Assembly: GCA_023525715.1 (NCBI GenBank)
Contig: CM042012.1
Span: 64,019,205 to 64,083,204 of the forward strand
Length of the DNA: 64,000 nucleotides
Direction of reading: 5' to 3'
Source of the DNA: Cichorium intybus
Taxonomy: Eukaryota > Streptophyta > Magnoliopsida > Asterales > Asteraceae
Made by a program: the position numbers and the translations under genes. Below the pieces are notes generated by a model. It worked only from the letters and a program-made list of their open reading frames with translations. It searched no databases and was not told the origin of the DNA. Below are positions 22,817 to 40,653 of the stretch, piece after piece. Every line of letters begins with the position of its first letter. Positions within the stretch are counted from its first letter, which is position 1.

Positions 22817-24110
22817 GTATGAGATTTTGTTATGTAGATATGCACCCTAAAAGTGTTTTTTGTGCACATGCATATATTTAGAAAATATACATATGCACAT
22901 TGGCCTTGCATGGTAATGAATACATCTAATTAAAGAACACATGTATATATGCACATTGGACTGCATGTTAGTGTACATATGGGGATATTCACCCTTGTTT
23001 CGTGATATGTACATATGCATATATATTAAAATGTATATTCACCCCTGTATTGTGATATGTTCATTGACTTGTTGCAAAATATGCATATACACATATGTTG
23101 ATTAATTATAGATATTCAAATATATAAATAAATGTACAACATTTACTTTTTTATGTAGATATGCTCACTTGACATGTCATTTGTACATATGCATATTTAA
23201 AAAAATGTACATAATCACATTGGACTGCATGTCAATAAACATATCTAATTTAACAACACATGTATATATACACGTCGTCCTGCATGTTAATGTACATACG
23301 GAGATATGCACCCGTTTTCTGATATATGTACATATGCATATATAAAAATGTAAAACACTTAGTCTTCATATGTACATATGTACCCCTGTATTGTTAATTG
23401 TACATATTCATATATAAAAATATGTACATATGCATATTTGCTAGGATGTTAAGGAATATATGTAATTAAACAAGATATGTATATATGCACATTTTTCCTG
23501 CACGTTTATGAACATATGGACATATGCACGTTGTTTTATGTACATATGCATGTATAAAATAAAACTAAACACTTAGTTTTGATATCTTCATATGCTCCCC
23601 TGTATATTCATGTGTACATATGTACCCATGTTTTGTTATTTGTACATATTCATATATTAAAATATGTATGTATGCACATTTTCCTGGATGTTAAGGAACA
23701 TATGTAATTGATCAAGATATGTGTATATGCACATTTGACTGCAAGTTTATGAACAAATCAAAATATGCAAAATATGTGTATATATGCACATTTGACTACA
23801 ATTTTATGGACACATCAAAATATGCAAGTTTAGGAACATATGTGATTGATCAAGATATGTATATATGCACATTTGACTACAAGTTTTTGATATCTGCATA
23901 TATAAAATTCAAGTAAAACACTTAATTATGATATATACATATGCTCCAATGTAATTTGTTTTGTACATATAAGCATGTAAAAAAATGTATATATGCACAA
24001 TTGTATGTATGTTAATGAACATATTTGCATATATACACTGGCCTGTATGGAATTAAAAATTTATATATGTGTTTTAGTAATACATATTTTAATGTATATT
24101 TTTGTAACAG
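22817..24110 (+). repeat. Long intron built of CATATG-rich degenerate repeats
   Basis: It runs from the GTATGA donor to the AACAG acceptor. Words such as GTACATATGCATAT, ATATGCACATTGGACTGCATG and ACATATGTAATTGATCAAGA recur many times, in an irregular period of roughly 80-110 bp. No coding potential is seen. Confidence 0.7.
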
Positions 24111-26735
24111 GTGACGAAGAAGCTGTGACTCCCCCACCTAACCTTATTAGACTTTCTGATATATCTTCATATAGAACAAGGAGTAGTAAAAGGAAATTGT
24201 CAGAAGCAAAGGTTATGGATAAAGGGAAGGTTAAGAAATCAAAGAAAGTACCTGTCATTGCTATCACTCCAGCAAAACGGCTTAGATCTTCCGTAAAATC
24301 ATCGTCTAAGAGTTCTAGAAGCAAAAAGAACAAGATATCAAAATCTCCTTCCAGTGGTGTATTCAACAGACCTTATGGTTTACGAATAAAGACTTCCCCT
24401 TCTTCAATGATTGAAGTTGTTCGATATTTGTCTGAACATCAACAAGAAGCTGTAAGAGAGATTGGGTTTGGATCCTTTTTAAATATGAAACTAAGGGTCA
24501 GTTTTGCTAAGCTAGGTCATTATATAGTTGCTAATTTAGACGACAACGAGCTGGTTATCAGAACTGGTAAAGGGGACATCCAATTGACAAAAAATGTGGT
24601 TCATGATATTTTGGGGATACCAAATGGCGGTACGGATATTGAAGATGTTGAAGATGTTGATGACACGAATGAGATTGTTACTGCTTGGAAGGCTCAATTT
24701 ACCAAGCAGCATGTATCAAGGAGTGAACTGGTAAAAAAGATTCAGGAATAAGATGATGATGGGATATTATTTAGGTTGAACTTTGTAGCTCTATTCAATA
24801 GTTCTTTATACAAAGCTTACAAAACTGGATATATAATGAAGCAAATTATGAATAAGGTTGCTGGGGTAAAGGATATAAGTAAATTAGATTGGTGTGGATA
24901 CGTGTTGGATGCAGTTAGAGGTTCGAAAAGGAAATGGATTCCGTACTCAAAGAAACATCATTTCTGCGGTCCGATTACATTTTACTTGTAATTATTTTAC
25001 ATAATAAAATATTGTGTCTTCTGATATTTAGTTCCTTAAACCAATAATTATATATATTTGTGTAACGCAGTTGACATATTTGCATCATATAAGAATACCC
25101 AATGACAGTGTTCCAAGAACATTACCTGCAATTAGGAACTGGGATTATGATGATGTGAATAAGAGGGAATTATACGAGTTGAACAATGGTGGATTTGGGA
25201 ATTTTATAGGTGGTGAACAGTTTGAGATGCAGGAATCGGAACCTGTTGTTAATATGACGGTTCAGGTATTTATTATAACATTTTATTGTCAGTTTACAAA
25301 CAAACTACATTTTCTATTTTAACTGATAAATTGGATTGCTTTTTGATATTGATAGGAAGATATTCTTGATATAAGCCTGCGAATTTCAAGAATCAATCGC
25401 TATAAGAAGGATTTTTCAGAAAAACTTGAAAGACTACTTGTAAAAGAGCCAACCAACAAGCAATTCTTGTCTGCTAAAGCAGATTTCGATCGACTATTTG
25501 GTGGAGAATGAGTGAAAGATGACAATGGGATGAATGCACATGAGGATAACAGAAGTGTGTTATCAACTGGGAAATATGGAGATGAGACAAACAACTGTTC
25601 AATGGCACCACAGGTTGATGGCTCTATGGGATTGGGTAAGGATGGCACAACATTGGGTTTGGATAATATCGATCCAACTTTGTCAGAGCCTGTAAACATC
25701 CCCAAAGACAAAGGTGTTGCTGATGATTCTGGTCATGGTAATAACGAAGATTTTGTTGAAGGAGTGATGATAACCCAACCAAAACCATATCGTTCAAGAT
25801 CAGTGGGACACAGTCACATGACAAATAAAAAGATGTGTTTGATTCTCCAATCTCCACTTATATGCTACAGGTAGTGGAAGAAACAGAAAATAATTATTTT
25901 TCTAAACGCCTAAGTCATCAACATAGGAATCCTGATTATATTGGATTATCAAATATACATCAGCCTAATTTTAATACGACAGAAAAAGAGCTTCCTAACT
26001 TTGATTTGGGGATATCCCAGGAATTCGGGATTGTATTAGCGGATCAACATGGCCCGACCATCAATATTCGTGGACGTGAAGTGAGGATACCTCTTGTAAA
26101 CCATGACAACGAGGTTGAGGATCCAATGGATGAGATCCCATTGAGTAAAAGAATTAGGAAGCCTTCGCAATACAAACTATCTCCATATTTGAACAAACAG
26201 GTTCAAGTCATAGATTTTGTAAAGTCCATTGAGGTTAAAGTATCAGAGGGGTTGTTTCAACTGGCCGGTGATCCTGAGTAAGTGTTGTCCATATAGTAAT
26301 ATAATTTTTAAATTGTTATACTTATGATTGTGTCAATTTTTGGTTTTCAGGTTTTCATTATTTGAAGATAAGAAGGGCAATTATTCTAAAAGAGTGAATA
26401 TGGAGACTTTTTTGCTAGATGTTGCTGTGGATGTATATGCAGTCAATTCATGGTGTATGGTGATGAATCACGAAGAAGGGATAAGGAAGAAATCTGGGCC
26501 AGCAAGATTGTTTTTGAATGTTATAAATATGGTAGTGTTTTAGTACTCATAATTATTTATTAAATGGACATGACAAACTAGTATCCTAACTAAGTAATAT
26601 GTTTATGTTACAGGATAATACAGATCTCGGAGATTTTATGGTGAATTTGAATGACTCCTATCAAGCATTTGCAGCATATGTTAAAGATTTCATGAAGACA
26701 GTTAAAGGAAAAGACAAATGGAAGAATGTTGAGCT

Positions 26736-27698
26736 GATATGTTTACTATCCAATTGTAATAAAAATGCACACAGTTGATTATTTTATTTATATATGTAAT
26801 GTACTTAGTAATACAATAATATTTAGTTAAATATTGTATTTTGATCTGGTAACTAAACCCACAGTAATATGGTGTACACATGTAATGACAAATGTATAAT
26901 ACGCATGTGCATATTTTATACTGTAAAGTGTGTATATGCACATATGTAAGTTTAATAACATAATTGCATACAATTACATTTTTGTATACAAGTACATGTA
27001 CATTATTTGTCTAGATTTACTGTATTATGTATGTGTATATATACACATATGTGTGTTTAATAACTTATATTAATAACAGAATGTGAATGCTAAGTATAAT
27101 ATTCTGTCTAGAAATAGGGCTAGACACATATATTACTTACATATCATATGTGCATACGTACATCTAGTGTTAATGCACACATCTAATGTTCATAGATGCA
27201 TATACACATTCAAATTTGTTGTTAATATGCACTTGAAATCTATGTATACACATATACTACATACACAATATGTGTACATACGTACATTTGGTGTACATGC
27301 ACACCCAAACTGTATGTAGACACATACTACATTGCTTATCTACATTCACCTAAAGAACAATATATTAGTGCGTGACATGTGCTGAGATTTACATGTAAAT
27401 AACATAGGTCGTATTATTATTATTGAATGTTTCCATATATTGTATTAACACATATGTACTATCCATATAATGTACATATACACTTTCACATAAATACAAC
27501 AGAAAAAATCACTTCATGTAGTTAACAATAAATACATATAACATATGAATTAATATGCTTATTTTAGTTGTCCATCAACTGCAGTTACACACAACTTATG
27601 TACACATATTCATTCAATGTACTTACACAGTGTCACGATCTCATATTAGTGGACATAGTCACATTCAGGGTTTTTCTAATGTGTTGTTTGTTCTGCAG
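26736..27698 (+). repeat. Second CATATG-rich intron before the Ulp1-like exons
   Basis: About 960 bp dominated by ACATATGTGT, ATGCACAC and GTACATATACAC words, similar to the intron at 22817-24110. The acceptor is TTCTGCAG at 27691-27698. The donor is unclear. Confidence 0.6.
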
Positions 27699-28479
27699 GT
27701 GTTCATTCCAATATACCAAGGTCAACGTTACTATCTTATTGTAGTTGATATCAAGCGAATATCAATTACTTTGATTGATAGTACAAAGGATTATCCGGAG
27801 TCATATTACCATAATGTACCTAGAAGACTGGTTAGTTTTTAAATTCACCCACTTACACTATTGACTTGAAATTCTTAAATCTAAATTATTTGTATTTTTG
27901 TAATATCACACACTTTGTATTTTTCAAATTTACTGGTTGAGCTGAAACACAAAGCTACGGAATCACTTCGGAAAGAAGATGTCAAGTTTGCAAAATTGAA
28001 ATGGCAGACAAATGGAACAGACATAGATGGAGAGGTTTTTTTGATGAGACATATGGAGACGTACCAGGGTGGGCCTATTACCAAATATGATAGCGGATTG
28101 CTAGTTGAGTCAGAGGAGCAGTCGCGTCAAATTCGTAAGCTGAGAAAGAAATATGCAACAAAGATTTTGTTAAGCAGTCTGAACATACATGTAGATTTGA
28201 TGTTGAATGAGTCAGACGCATTTGGTAGGATACCAGTTAAAGAGAGGAAGAAAATATTGCTGGAGGCTTACAAAAGGAATGAAGAAAGGTTTGGAATTCA
28301 GTAGTGTTATGGAATAACTTTTTTTGATGGTTAAGATAGTTGTAAAAGATAAAAAAGTTTGTTTTTATGGATAATAGATTTGGTATGGTTTAATGTTAGT
28401 ATTGTCTTTTGGTTATAATGTTTATTGATCATGGTTTTTTTATTGAATTTTAGGATATGATTTTGTTTTTCTAGACGAG

Positions 28480-29460
28480 AATACGTGCACATTATGCACA
28501 TGTGCACTATTAAAACGAACTAAATTGTACCTATGTGCATAAGTTCACTTAATACATATCTGCACATACAAATCTACAACTGCACATACGCACACACGCA
28601 CACACATGATACAAATATATATGTGCATATGCGCAGACATATACACATACACATAAAACAAACAAAAAACGCATGTGCAAAGACACATACACATAAACCA
28701 ATCCAAAAAGGTGCAGATGTGCATATGTGGTCCTAATACACATGTGCACTCATACATAGACATAACAAATCTGATTATATATACATCCTACACACATACA
28801 ACTTAAGTAAGGTTGATAAGTGCATATGTGTAGATCATATTGATGTGCACTCTCACATACACATAAAACAATTTATTAATATGTGCATACTTGCATATGT
28901 TGACATAATGCGTATTACGACCACATATGCACTCACACATACACATCATAATGTTTATATATACATCCTAAAGACATGCAAATTTTAAAATGTTAATAAG
29001 TGCATATGTGCAGATCATACGGATGTGCACTCAAACATAGAAATAAAACAATTTATTAATATGTGCTTATGTGCATATGTTTACATAATGTGCATGTGTA
29101 CACAGACATACACATCCTAAACACATACAAATTTAAAGATGTTAGTAAGTGCATATGTGCAGATCATACGGATGTGCACTCACACATAGAAATAAACAAA
29201 TTTTTTAATATGTTCATATGTGCATATGTTTATATAATGTGCATGTGTACACACTCATACACATCAAATCAGATTAATGTGTGCATATGTGCATACGTGC
29301 ATTTGTGCACTGATGTAAATATACATGCACATACACATACTTTTTTTTCAATATGCATTTTTTGTGGATGACTATATGCACATACACCTTTTTTTGTATG
29401 TTTAAACAAATGTTTGATTAGTCACACACATCTCTATACACCATAAATATGTAAATAAAC
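28480..29460. repeat. Repeat block between the two convergent genes
   Basis: At least four recurrences of a roughly 110-125 bp unit carry AAGTGCATATGTGCAGATCAT, ATGTGCACTC and AACAATTTATTAATATGTGC (near 28818, 29000 and 29148, with a weaker one after 29200). Palindromes such as TGCACATATGCA-like words are frequent. Confidence 0.7.
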
Positions 29461-29527
29461 GTAACAACTTTATATGAAAATAATCAAATTGTTTATTAAT
29501 GTTTAAAATAGTAAAAAACCAAAACAT

Positions 29528-33640
<4,113 letters not shown>

Positions 33641-34013
33641 CATCTTTTTTCTGTTTAAACATAAAACATTATTTTTTTTTTCAAAAAAAACCTAAATTTT
33701 GGAGAAACTTTTTAATTTAGACCCTTTACCTGGTTTTACAGGTTATACATACTTTTTTTTTTCAGAAAAAACCCTAATTTATTTTTGTTTTTCCAAAAAA
33801 AACCCCTTTTTTCGTTTTTGTAATTGACATAACTTTCATATACGATGTCCAAATTCTACGAACTTTATATCCCTAGAAAGGTCGTAAGTAATACTACAAC
33901 TTTGTTTTACTGACTTTTGTTTGAATATGTTCAGATATTTCGCTACAATGTCTTGTTTTCTTATAATAGATGTATCTTTTGCATACGAGCTCCGTTTTCG
34001 ACGTTCTATAAGT

Positions 34014-34018
34014 CGACG
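34014..34018. other. Target site duplication CGACG, left copy
   Basis: The five bases before TGTAACACC recur directly after the far LTR at 44126-44130. Confidence 0.93.
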
Positions 34019-37000
34019 TGTAACACCCCTTTCTCAAAATCATAATTTAATATAGTTTATATTACAAAACATTTTACAAAACGTGACCATGAAAAGTCAC
34101 CAAATTTTTTTTATAAACTTTATTCTGAAAGGGTATTACAGACTCAATATAGGAAACCATAATTTAAACTTACTGTATACACACTGGTCCCACTCCAGCT
34201 CCTGCTCATCTCACCTAAGTACATAGCATTTAAAAATAATACGTGAGACATAAAGTCTCGTGAGTAATATGGGTTTTAGACCCAAAACTTTTCTGCTTTA
34301 AGACTTGAAATATAAACAAGTAAACTACTAGAACTTATTACATAATAAATCTCAAATCTCTTTTCTTTTCTATCTTCAAAACACAAAAATACTTTCTTTC
34401 TCAAAATTGCTTTCTTTTATCAAAACTGTATTCTTTCTCAAAACTACTTTCTTTTACCAAAACTGTATTCTTTCTCAAACTTTCTATCTTCAAAACTCAA
34501 AAATACTTTCTTTCTCGAAATTGCTTTCTTTTATCAAAACTGTATTCTTTCTCAAAACTACTTTCTTTTACCAAAACTGTATTCTTTCTCAAAACTACTT
34601 TCTTTTATCAAAACTGTATTCTTTCTCAAAACTAATCTCTTTCTTTAAAAACTACTTTCTTTCTCGTTTGCTAGTGACCAACTGAAACTCATGAATTAAT
34701 TTAGTTTAATTCATTCTACTAGCTCACCTCGCGGGACAGAACAGATCCGCCCGCTAGGTTATGCTCATTCTGTCTCCCCTTTGTGACTTGGAACGGATTC
34801 AAGCACAAGGGTATACTAAGCTAGACAACTACTTCGCGACGGGAGGTACCACCCCAGTAGTGTCTTCTGATCCCCCGATTATGTGGGTGATCCTAGTCCG
34901 GACAACTGGCTCATATTTCTTTCTTTCTTTCATTCTTACTTCATTTCATCTCAAATTGGTCAAAATGGGACACAATTTGTAAACAACTCTTACTCAAACA
35001 TTTTATAACTCTGTACTGAAAATACTTTAAAAAAACTGATTTTGACAACTTAGTTCACATAAGGAACTTCTTTCAAAATACCTTGCAAACCATACTTTAA
35101 AAATCTGTTTTAAACACTAAGCCCTTGTATAGAGCTTCATTCAAAACTATTTTCCAAACTTTAGTATTTATAAACATTTGGAAATCTTACTTTTCTGAAA
35201 ATAACATATTGCTATGTACTATAGAAATCCTCATAAAACTCACCTTGGTTTTACTACGGTTCACTAGGCTTCACGTACGCCTTTTCCTTTCCCGTGCTCA
35301 ATAACGTTTGAAGCACCACCTATACAAGTAGTATATATAAATACCCAATATAATTAACTCTATAATGCTAAAGTCTCATATAACATAACTCTAGGTTATA
35401 ATAAATGTATAGCCATTAATAAACTCGTTTAACGGTTTTCTCCGAAATACGCGTATATTGCTATAGTACCCCCGAGGGGTCGTATTTCAGTTCCGACTCT
35501 TTTCCATGAAATCTTAGGCCATGTTAGACTTGTGTTTCAAATTTGGAGTTCATTGGACAAGTCTAGCTCAAATTCTAAAAATCAAGTTTTGACGTGAATA
35601 GTGATTTTAGCCACTGCCGCTACAGTGACTTTTCCGCAAGGTCGGATTACGGATTTGACCATTCCCGACATGTTCTTATACCATTTTAGGGTTATGGCTA
35701 AAATTTCAGATCAATCGGACATGTCTAGCTATGGTTTCTAGCGTTTGGATTTCTAACATTTTTAACATTTTTGGTCCCTGTCTGAAAGGCACTGTAGCAT
35801 GCAGTGCACTGTAGCACGCAGTTTTCACCCATTAAGTCCTTAATCTATGTCTTAATCATATGGGGTTTGTTCCTTGACTAAAACCCTCCATTAGTACAAG
35901 GTTTTAAGCTATTAAAATCGTTTGAATCAATCAAATGCAAGAATTGAAGTTCTTGACCAAACTTGAAATTTCTCAAGAATAGCAATCTACTTCTATGTTT
36001 TAGAGTTCAATTATTAACTAATGACTTATTGGAAGGATTAGCTACTTAACCCACATGATTCTTAACTGAAATTGCAGTTTCAATTCCATTCAAGAACCAA
36101 TTCAAGCATACATATTATAACATTTCTAAACTTCTTTCATTAAGCCATTTAGACTTCTATCCTGTTATTTAACACTTCTAATTACTCATAATACATCCAT
36201 ATATGCTAAGAATGGTTTTCTTTCAATTATTTGATCGTTATATTAACATATACATTCATATTCCTAAGTGGGACAGAATCTGCCGAAACAGGATACCCTG
36301 TACGAAAAACGGAATAACTCACTCTAGAAGAATCGAAACGACTCACCGCTTTTTGATTTAGAAACTAGACATCTGTAGGTTTCTTTTCATGTATGAAACA
36401 TAATTTTTGGCCTTGTAGATTTGTACAGTTTTACAGTTTAAGTTGGCGTAAAAATTCTGTCAGAATATTTTTTTTTACTTTCATTCTTATTATTGTATAA
36501 CTTATGAAATTACAATTTCATTTACTTCTTATTCTTTTTCATACATATGCTTAAAAGGTCATTATTTAACCTATTAAGCACTTAATTCATTGGTCATCCC
36601 CAAAGGAACCATTCCAATTCCTTATCTAACCATTTCTAATGAAATTTCAACCATGGAATCATCAATTCCATTCCATTTTCTCAATTTCCAATTTCATTCA
36701 TAATTTCATTATAATTAATTGGAATAATTAGGAAACCACTTCTAATGGTTTCTTCATCCATAAACAACATTTATGACTCATTGTAACTAGTTAATTTCAT
36801 TCAATTAAGACTTTGATCATTAACCCCAATTTCTAGGGTTCTTGACTCAAATCATCATTTCTTTGAATTCCACCATATTCAATGGTTAGAACTTGTTTTC
36901 TATGATGTTTCGAGCTAGATAAAGTATATGGATTCGTTGGATTAACTTCATCCATTAAATCAGAAGTTGGATTTGAAGATCATCCAACAAAACTTGAAGA

Positions 37001-37490
37001 ATTAAGAAGTTCTTACCTAGAAATCACCAAATTCCATGTGTTATCTTCAATCTTTAAACTTTGATCTTGCAATCCTTCTTGATCGATCGTGACTTTTCTC
37101 CAAGCCTCTAGAATCTGCTCTCAACTTCCAGTAAATGAGAAGTGGTATATCTTCTCATTTTATATATATTTAGTTTTTATAAAATATTTTCATATTAACC
37201 CCTTAGATTCCATTTCTTTTTCAAAAATGTTCCTATGACCCATAATCTTGCAAACCAAGTTCTATTAGCTACCAACTTAACAATTTCTTGTCATTTTGGT
37301 CATTTCCATGTCAAATGACCATTTTACCCTTTTTGGCTAAATTTCACTATTCACGCGGTAAAATTCCAAATTTTCATAAGCTTGTATTTCTTATATTATT
37401 ATCTCACAAACGTCATATTATTTTACATAAGGGTCTTATAATGTATCGAAAGACCATTTTATCCTTTTACAAATTTTGCGGGTTCTTACA
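34019..37490 (-). repeat. 3' LTR of the 10.1 kb element
   Basis: TG...CA ends. It contains a CT-rich tandem repeat at 34386-34665 and, near 35780-35900, a stretch related in reverse complement to the LTR at 61749-64000. Confidence 0.93.
34386..34665. repeat. Tandem repeat in LTR, unit about 37 bp
   Basis: Unit type CTACTTTCTTTTACCAAAAC followed by TGTATTCTTTCTCAAAA, about seven copies. The reading frame over it (FFLKTTFFYQNC repeats) is an artefact of the repeat. The same array is at 41021-41300 in the other LTR. Confidence 0.85.
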
Positions 37491-37507
37491 GTCACCCCTC
37501 CTTATGC
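37491..37507 (-). promoter_or_regulatory. Polypurine tract of the 10.1 kb element
   Basis: The minus strand reads GCATAAGGAGGGGTGAC immediately before the LTR start TGTAAGAACC. Confidence 0.8.
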
Positions 37508-40500
37508 GGATTCCGTCCTCGTAATCTTTTCGTAGTTTACATATTATGAATATATTTATTTACTTATACTTTTTATCTTTGAGGAAATAACCTTTTATTC
37601 CCTCAACTTTTATCGTCGCTCACTCATACTTCATATTCCATGTTTTAATTACATTCATTTTTACTTTATTTCATTCATATACAAATCTCTTTATTTAATT
37701 TCGTAAAACTTATTTCCTTTGACTTTCATTCTTCATACTCTTATTTTACAAAATGGTTTCATACTTCCATGCATTTATCAAAAATAGCAACATACTTTGC
37801 AATCATTCTCATATCTTTATTAAAAACCCGTGAGACTATACTCATTATATTCTTTATTTATAAACTTTTCCAAATACAGTTAAACATAATTTGGATTCGT
37901 ACAAAATTCAGAAAATACACTAAATCTTTCTTTACAAAATTCTGTCCCCTAACGGGTATTTTACTTAAACTAGATTTTTTTTTATTTCCACATTCTTTTC
38001 ATTCTTCCCTTATAATTTTATTCATTTGTTTTCAATCTTCTTTTTTTTTTCTCATTCCTTTACCCCTACATTGTTACGTAGATAATTTAATGGTATTCCT
38101 TCCTTATAGAAGTTTTACAACTTCTTATCTTTTATATATTTCATTCTTTAATTCTTTTGAACTACAAATTTATTCTTTATCACTCTCAACGACTTCCGGT
38201 TCATTTCGATTTTTAAGGAATAAATCCTCTTCCTTTCTTTATACTTTACATTCTCATATTCTTTCTTATTTACCGAGAAGAAATATAGCTAACATCTTTT
38301 AACTGTCATTTACTTCTAAAAAGAATTAAATTACTACTTCTATAGACAGCTTAAGTTTTACCTTTTACCATTCATTACTCTTTACTTGTTATGGCTAATG
38401 CCAAAAATAACTTTTACCTTTCTTATTACCCCAATTGCATCATAATAACGCGTCAATAAAGAATTGCATTTCTGACTCAACAATTACTTGTTTTATCTTA
38501 TCATACTTATTAAGCATACACTGGTTTCATAAACATATAGATTACCACCATTTTTTTTCACAGACATTCAATCTTTACGTCTCATACATTTTACTTATAA
38601 CTTTCTAGGCTTTAAGCCTAAATTTCTTTCATCATATCTTTACCATTTCTTTCTATGTGTCATGAGGCTACATGCCTAACACATTACATTATTTATTTAT
38701 TTATACTTCATTTCTTCACACCCTTTACTTTTACGTATTTTAAGGCGATATACACTATACATTTCGGTACATCATTATATATTTCATATTTCATATAAGA
38801 CTTACTTCTTATGTATCTTTAGGTGATGCACAACTGCCATTTATTTTCTCATTATCTTTCATTCTTTCGTATTTCGAGGCGCTATGCCAAGTACATTATC
38901 TGACTCTTTTGCTTCACACTTTATAGTATTCTAATTAGAATACCTATTTTATAACCACCTTTATACTTTTATACATGATATAAGTCCCAAAACTTACCCA
39001 TTATTTTATACTTATAAGCATGTATACACATACACATACTTCCTTATGTTTCATCATTACTAACCATGTACTGACCAATTCTCACCATCTTTGGATACTT
39101 TTTCTTGTTATATTCATTCACATTCGGAAGTGGTAACTTCCTGTCTGTTTATTATCGTTCTTATCTTATTTTTGATTCTTTATTTAATACTTATCTAGTC
39201 ATTTACTTTTATTTCTTATCTCATATTATTTATGACTCTCAGTCATCATTCTCGCATTCTTTCGGTTACCCTTTTATCATTTACATCTCTTCTTATATTG
39301 ATTTTATATGACCATTCAATCTGATTCCAATGACCATTTTTTTTGATAACTGTCTTTATATTCTTCTCATTATCATCATTGTCTGTCTTATCTTTAACTT
39401 TTCGCCCAACACTTGATTAGACGTTTAATCTCTATTTCTCAATTCATTCTCTTGCATTATAGAATGCAGCATATTTAGAGTCTTTAACAAATTTTATTAC
39501 TTTCTCATTCAAATAACTTACCTTGTTATATTGCTCACTATAATACATTTCAAACTTAGTTATTTGCTTCAACGATTAGATATCTTTATTTGCCATATTA
39601 CTTTCAAGATTGGAAGTCACAACTTCCCATTTCTTACATTTTTCATTTCTGTCTTTGATTCCTCTTCTAATACTTGATTAAGTATTTTGCTTTTGTTTTA
39701 TACTATCTTATTTACTCATAACTTTTATATACATACTTCAATCTCTTGGTTGTCCATGAACAACACATCATACTACCTTTTAATATCTATTCTTTGTTAT
39801 TATTATTTTTTTTATATATACTTCCATTGGGTGTGCCTATAAGTACACCCTACTCACCTCCTTTTACTCTTTTTTTTTATATGTTTTCATTCTTCTTCCT
39901 TATATGAATTTCATTCATATATCTGTATTCACTTTCTTTTCCAATATTTCTTTCTTTGGTCATTGTAGTGACATTACTCTTATTTTTATTCCATAATCAT
40001 AATTCGTTTCCGTTAAACAACAGAAATTTTTAGTTATACTCTTTCTTTTATAATTGTACTATATACTCCATGACTTCTATTAACACTTTCAATACATTAT
40101 ACGGTGGTTATCTTAACCACAAAATTAAACTTTTCTCCTTCATTACTTTGGCATTCTTGTCATCTTATTTTCAGTGCTTTTTACTCATACTTTCTTATGT
40201 TTTATTACATATACTTTATACTGGTTCATATAGGGTATGGGGTTTTTCCCTATAAATCTCATATTTGCTACTTCATCTTTAACACTTTTTCTTTTATACT
40301 TCAATATTTCCAGTCATACTGGATTTTCTTCGATAGGTATACTGAATTTATACCCCTTAAACCTCTTACACTTATCTCTTACAGCTTCACATAATTCCTG
40401 TGTGGTTCCACCAGACTCAAATGTATATCCTGTGATTAGAATAGTACGGGCCCATATTATTATAACCACCTATACGCATTTGCTTCCCGTTTTACCACCA

Positions 40501-40637
40501 GGACTCATGTTCCACTGTTGTGGATTTACTCCCAGATCTACTTACTCTCAACATCATACTCAAGTATGTACTCAACTTAACTCCATCATAGTTTAAGTCT
40601 AGGTTCAAGTACTGACACCTAGTTCGCTTAAACTATG

Positions 40638-40649
40638 GCTCTGATACCA
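40638..40649 (-). promoter_or_regulatory. Primer binding site of the 10.1 kb element
   Basis: TGGTATCAGAGC on the minus strand, four bases inside the 5' LTR, complementary to initiator tRNA-Met. Confidence 0.9.
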
Positions 40650-40653
40650 AAAC

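Larger units (their letters stand above)
22476..28304 (+). pseudogene. Ulp1-like (C48) transposon-associated gene, multi-exon, broken
   Basis: Exons read from the sequence: 22476-22488, 22553-22816 (acidic, Asp/Glu-rich), 24111-about 24986 (basic KRKLSEAK and KKSKK stretches, then a GFGSFLNMKL...DILGIPNGG domain typical of plant Ulp1-associated proteins), 25070-25265, about 25357-26279, 26352-26531, 26614-about 26735, 27699-27830 and about 27941-28304. The junctions at 22488, 22816, 24110 and 27830 are clean GT/AG. Stops occur in frame at 24749-24751 (TAA) and 25509-25511 (TGA), and a frameshift lies near 25820-25860. The C-terminal exons match the Ulp1 fold (VFIPIY...YYLIVVD...LIDS...VFLMRHMETY), but the usual His before YYL is Arg and the usual Cys in the TDCGVF motif is absent (TDIDGEVF). 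A SUMO-protease activity is therefore not expected even apart from the stops. Confidence 0.7.
37491..40653 (-). other. Coding-free, strand-asymmetric interior of the 10.1 kb element
   Basis: The plus strand is extremely poor in G (often 2-5 per 60 bases) and rich in T, A and C, so the element's RNA would be purine-rich and C-poor. The plus-strand ORF of 177 codons (37769-38302) has the Phe/Ile/Ser/Leu composition expected from this base bias and no domain. Short inverted words such as AGGCTTTAAGCCT (about 38608) and AGGC-TACAT-GCCT (about 38663) occur. Confidence 0.7.

Noticed and set aside
22476..28304. Ulp1-like gene as a functional host SUMO protease
   Set aside because: In-frame stops, a frameshift, missing catalytic His and Cys, and a transposase gene next to it all point to a decayed transposon gene.
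34407..34685. 92-codon ORF with FFLKTTFFYQNC repeats, also at 41042-41320
   Set aside because: Product of a CT-rich tandem repeat inside the LTR. Position and composition fit no gene.
37769..38302. 177-codon plus-strand ORF
   Set aside because: It lies antisense in a G-poor interior; its composition (Phe, Ile, Ser, Leu) follows from base bias and no domain is visible.
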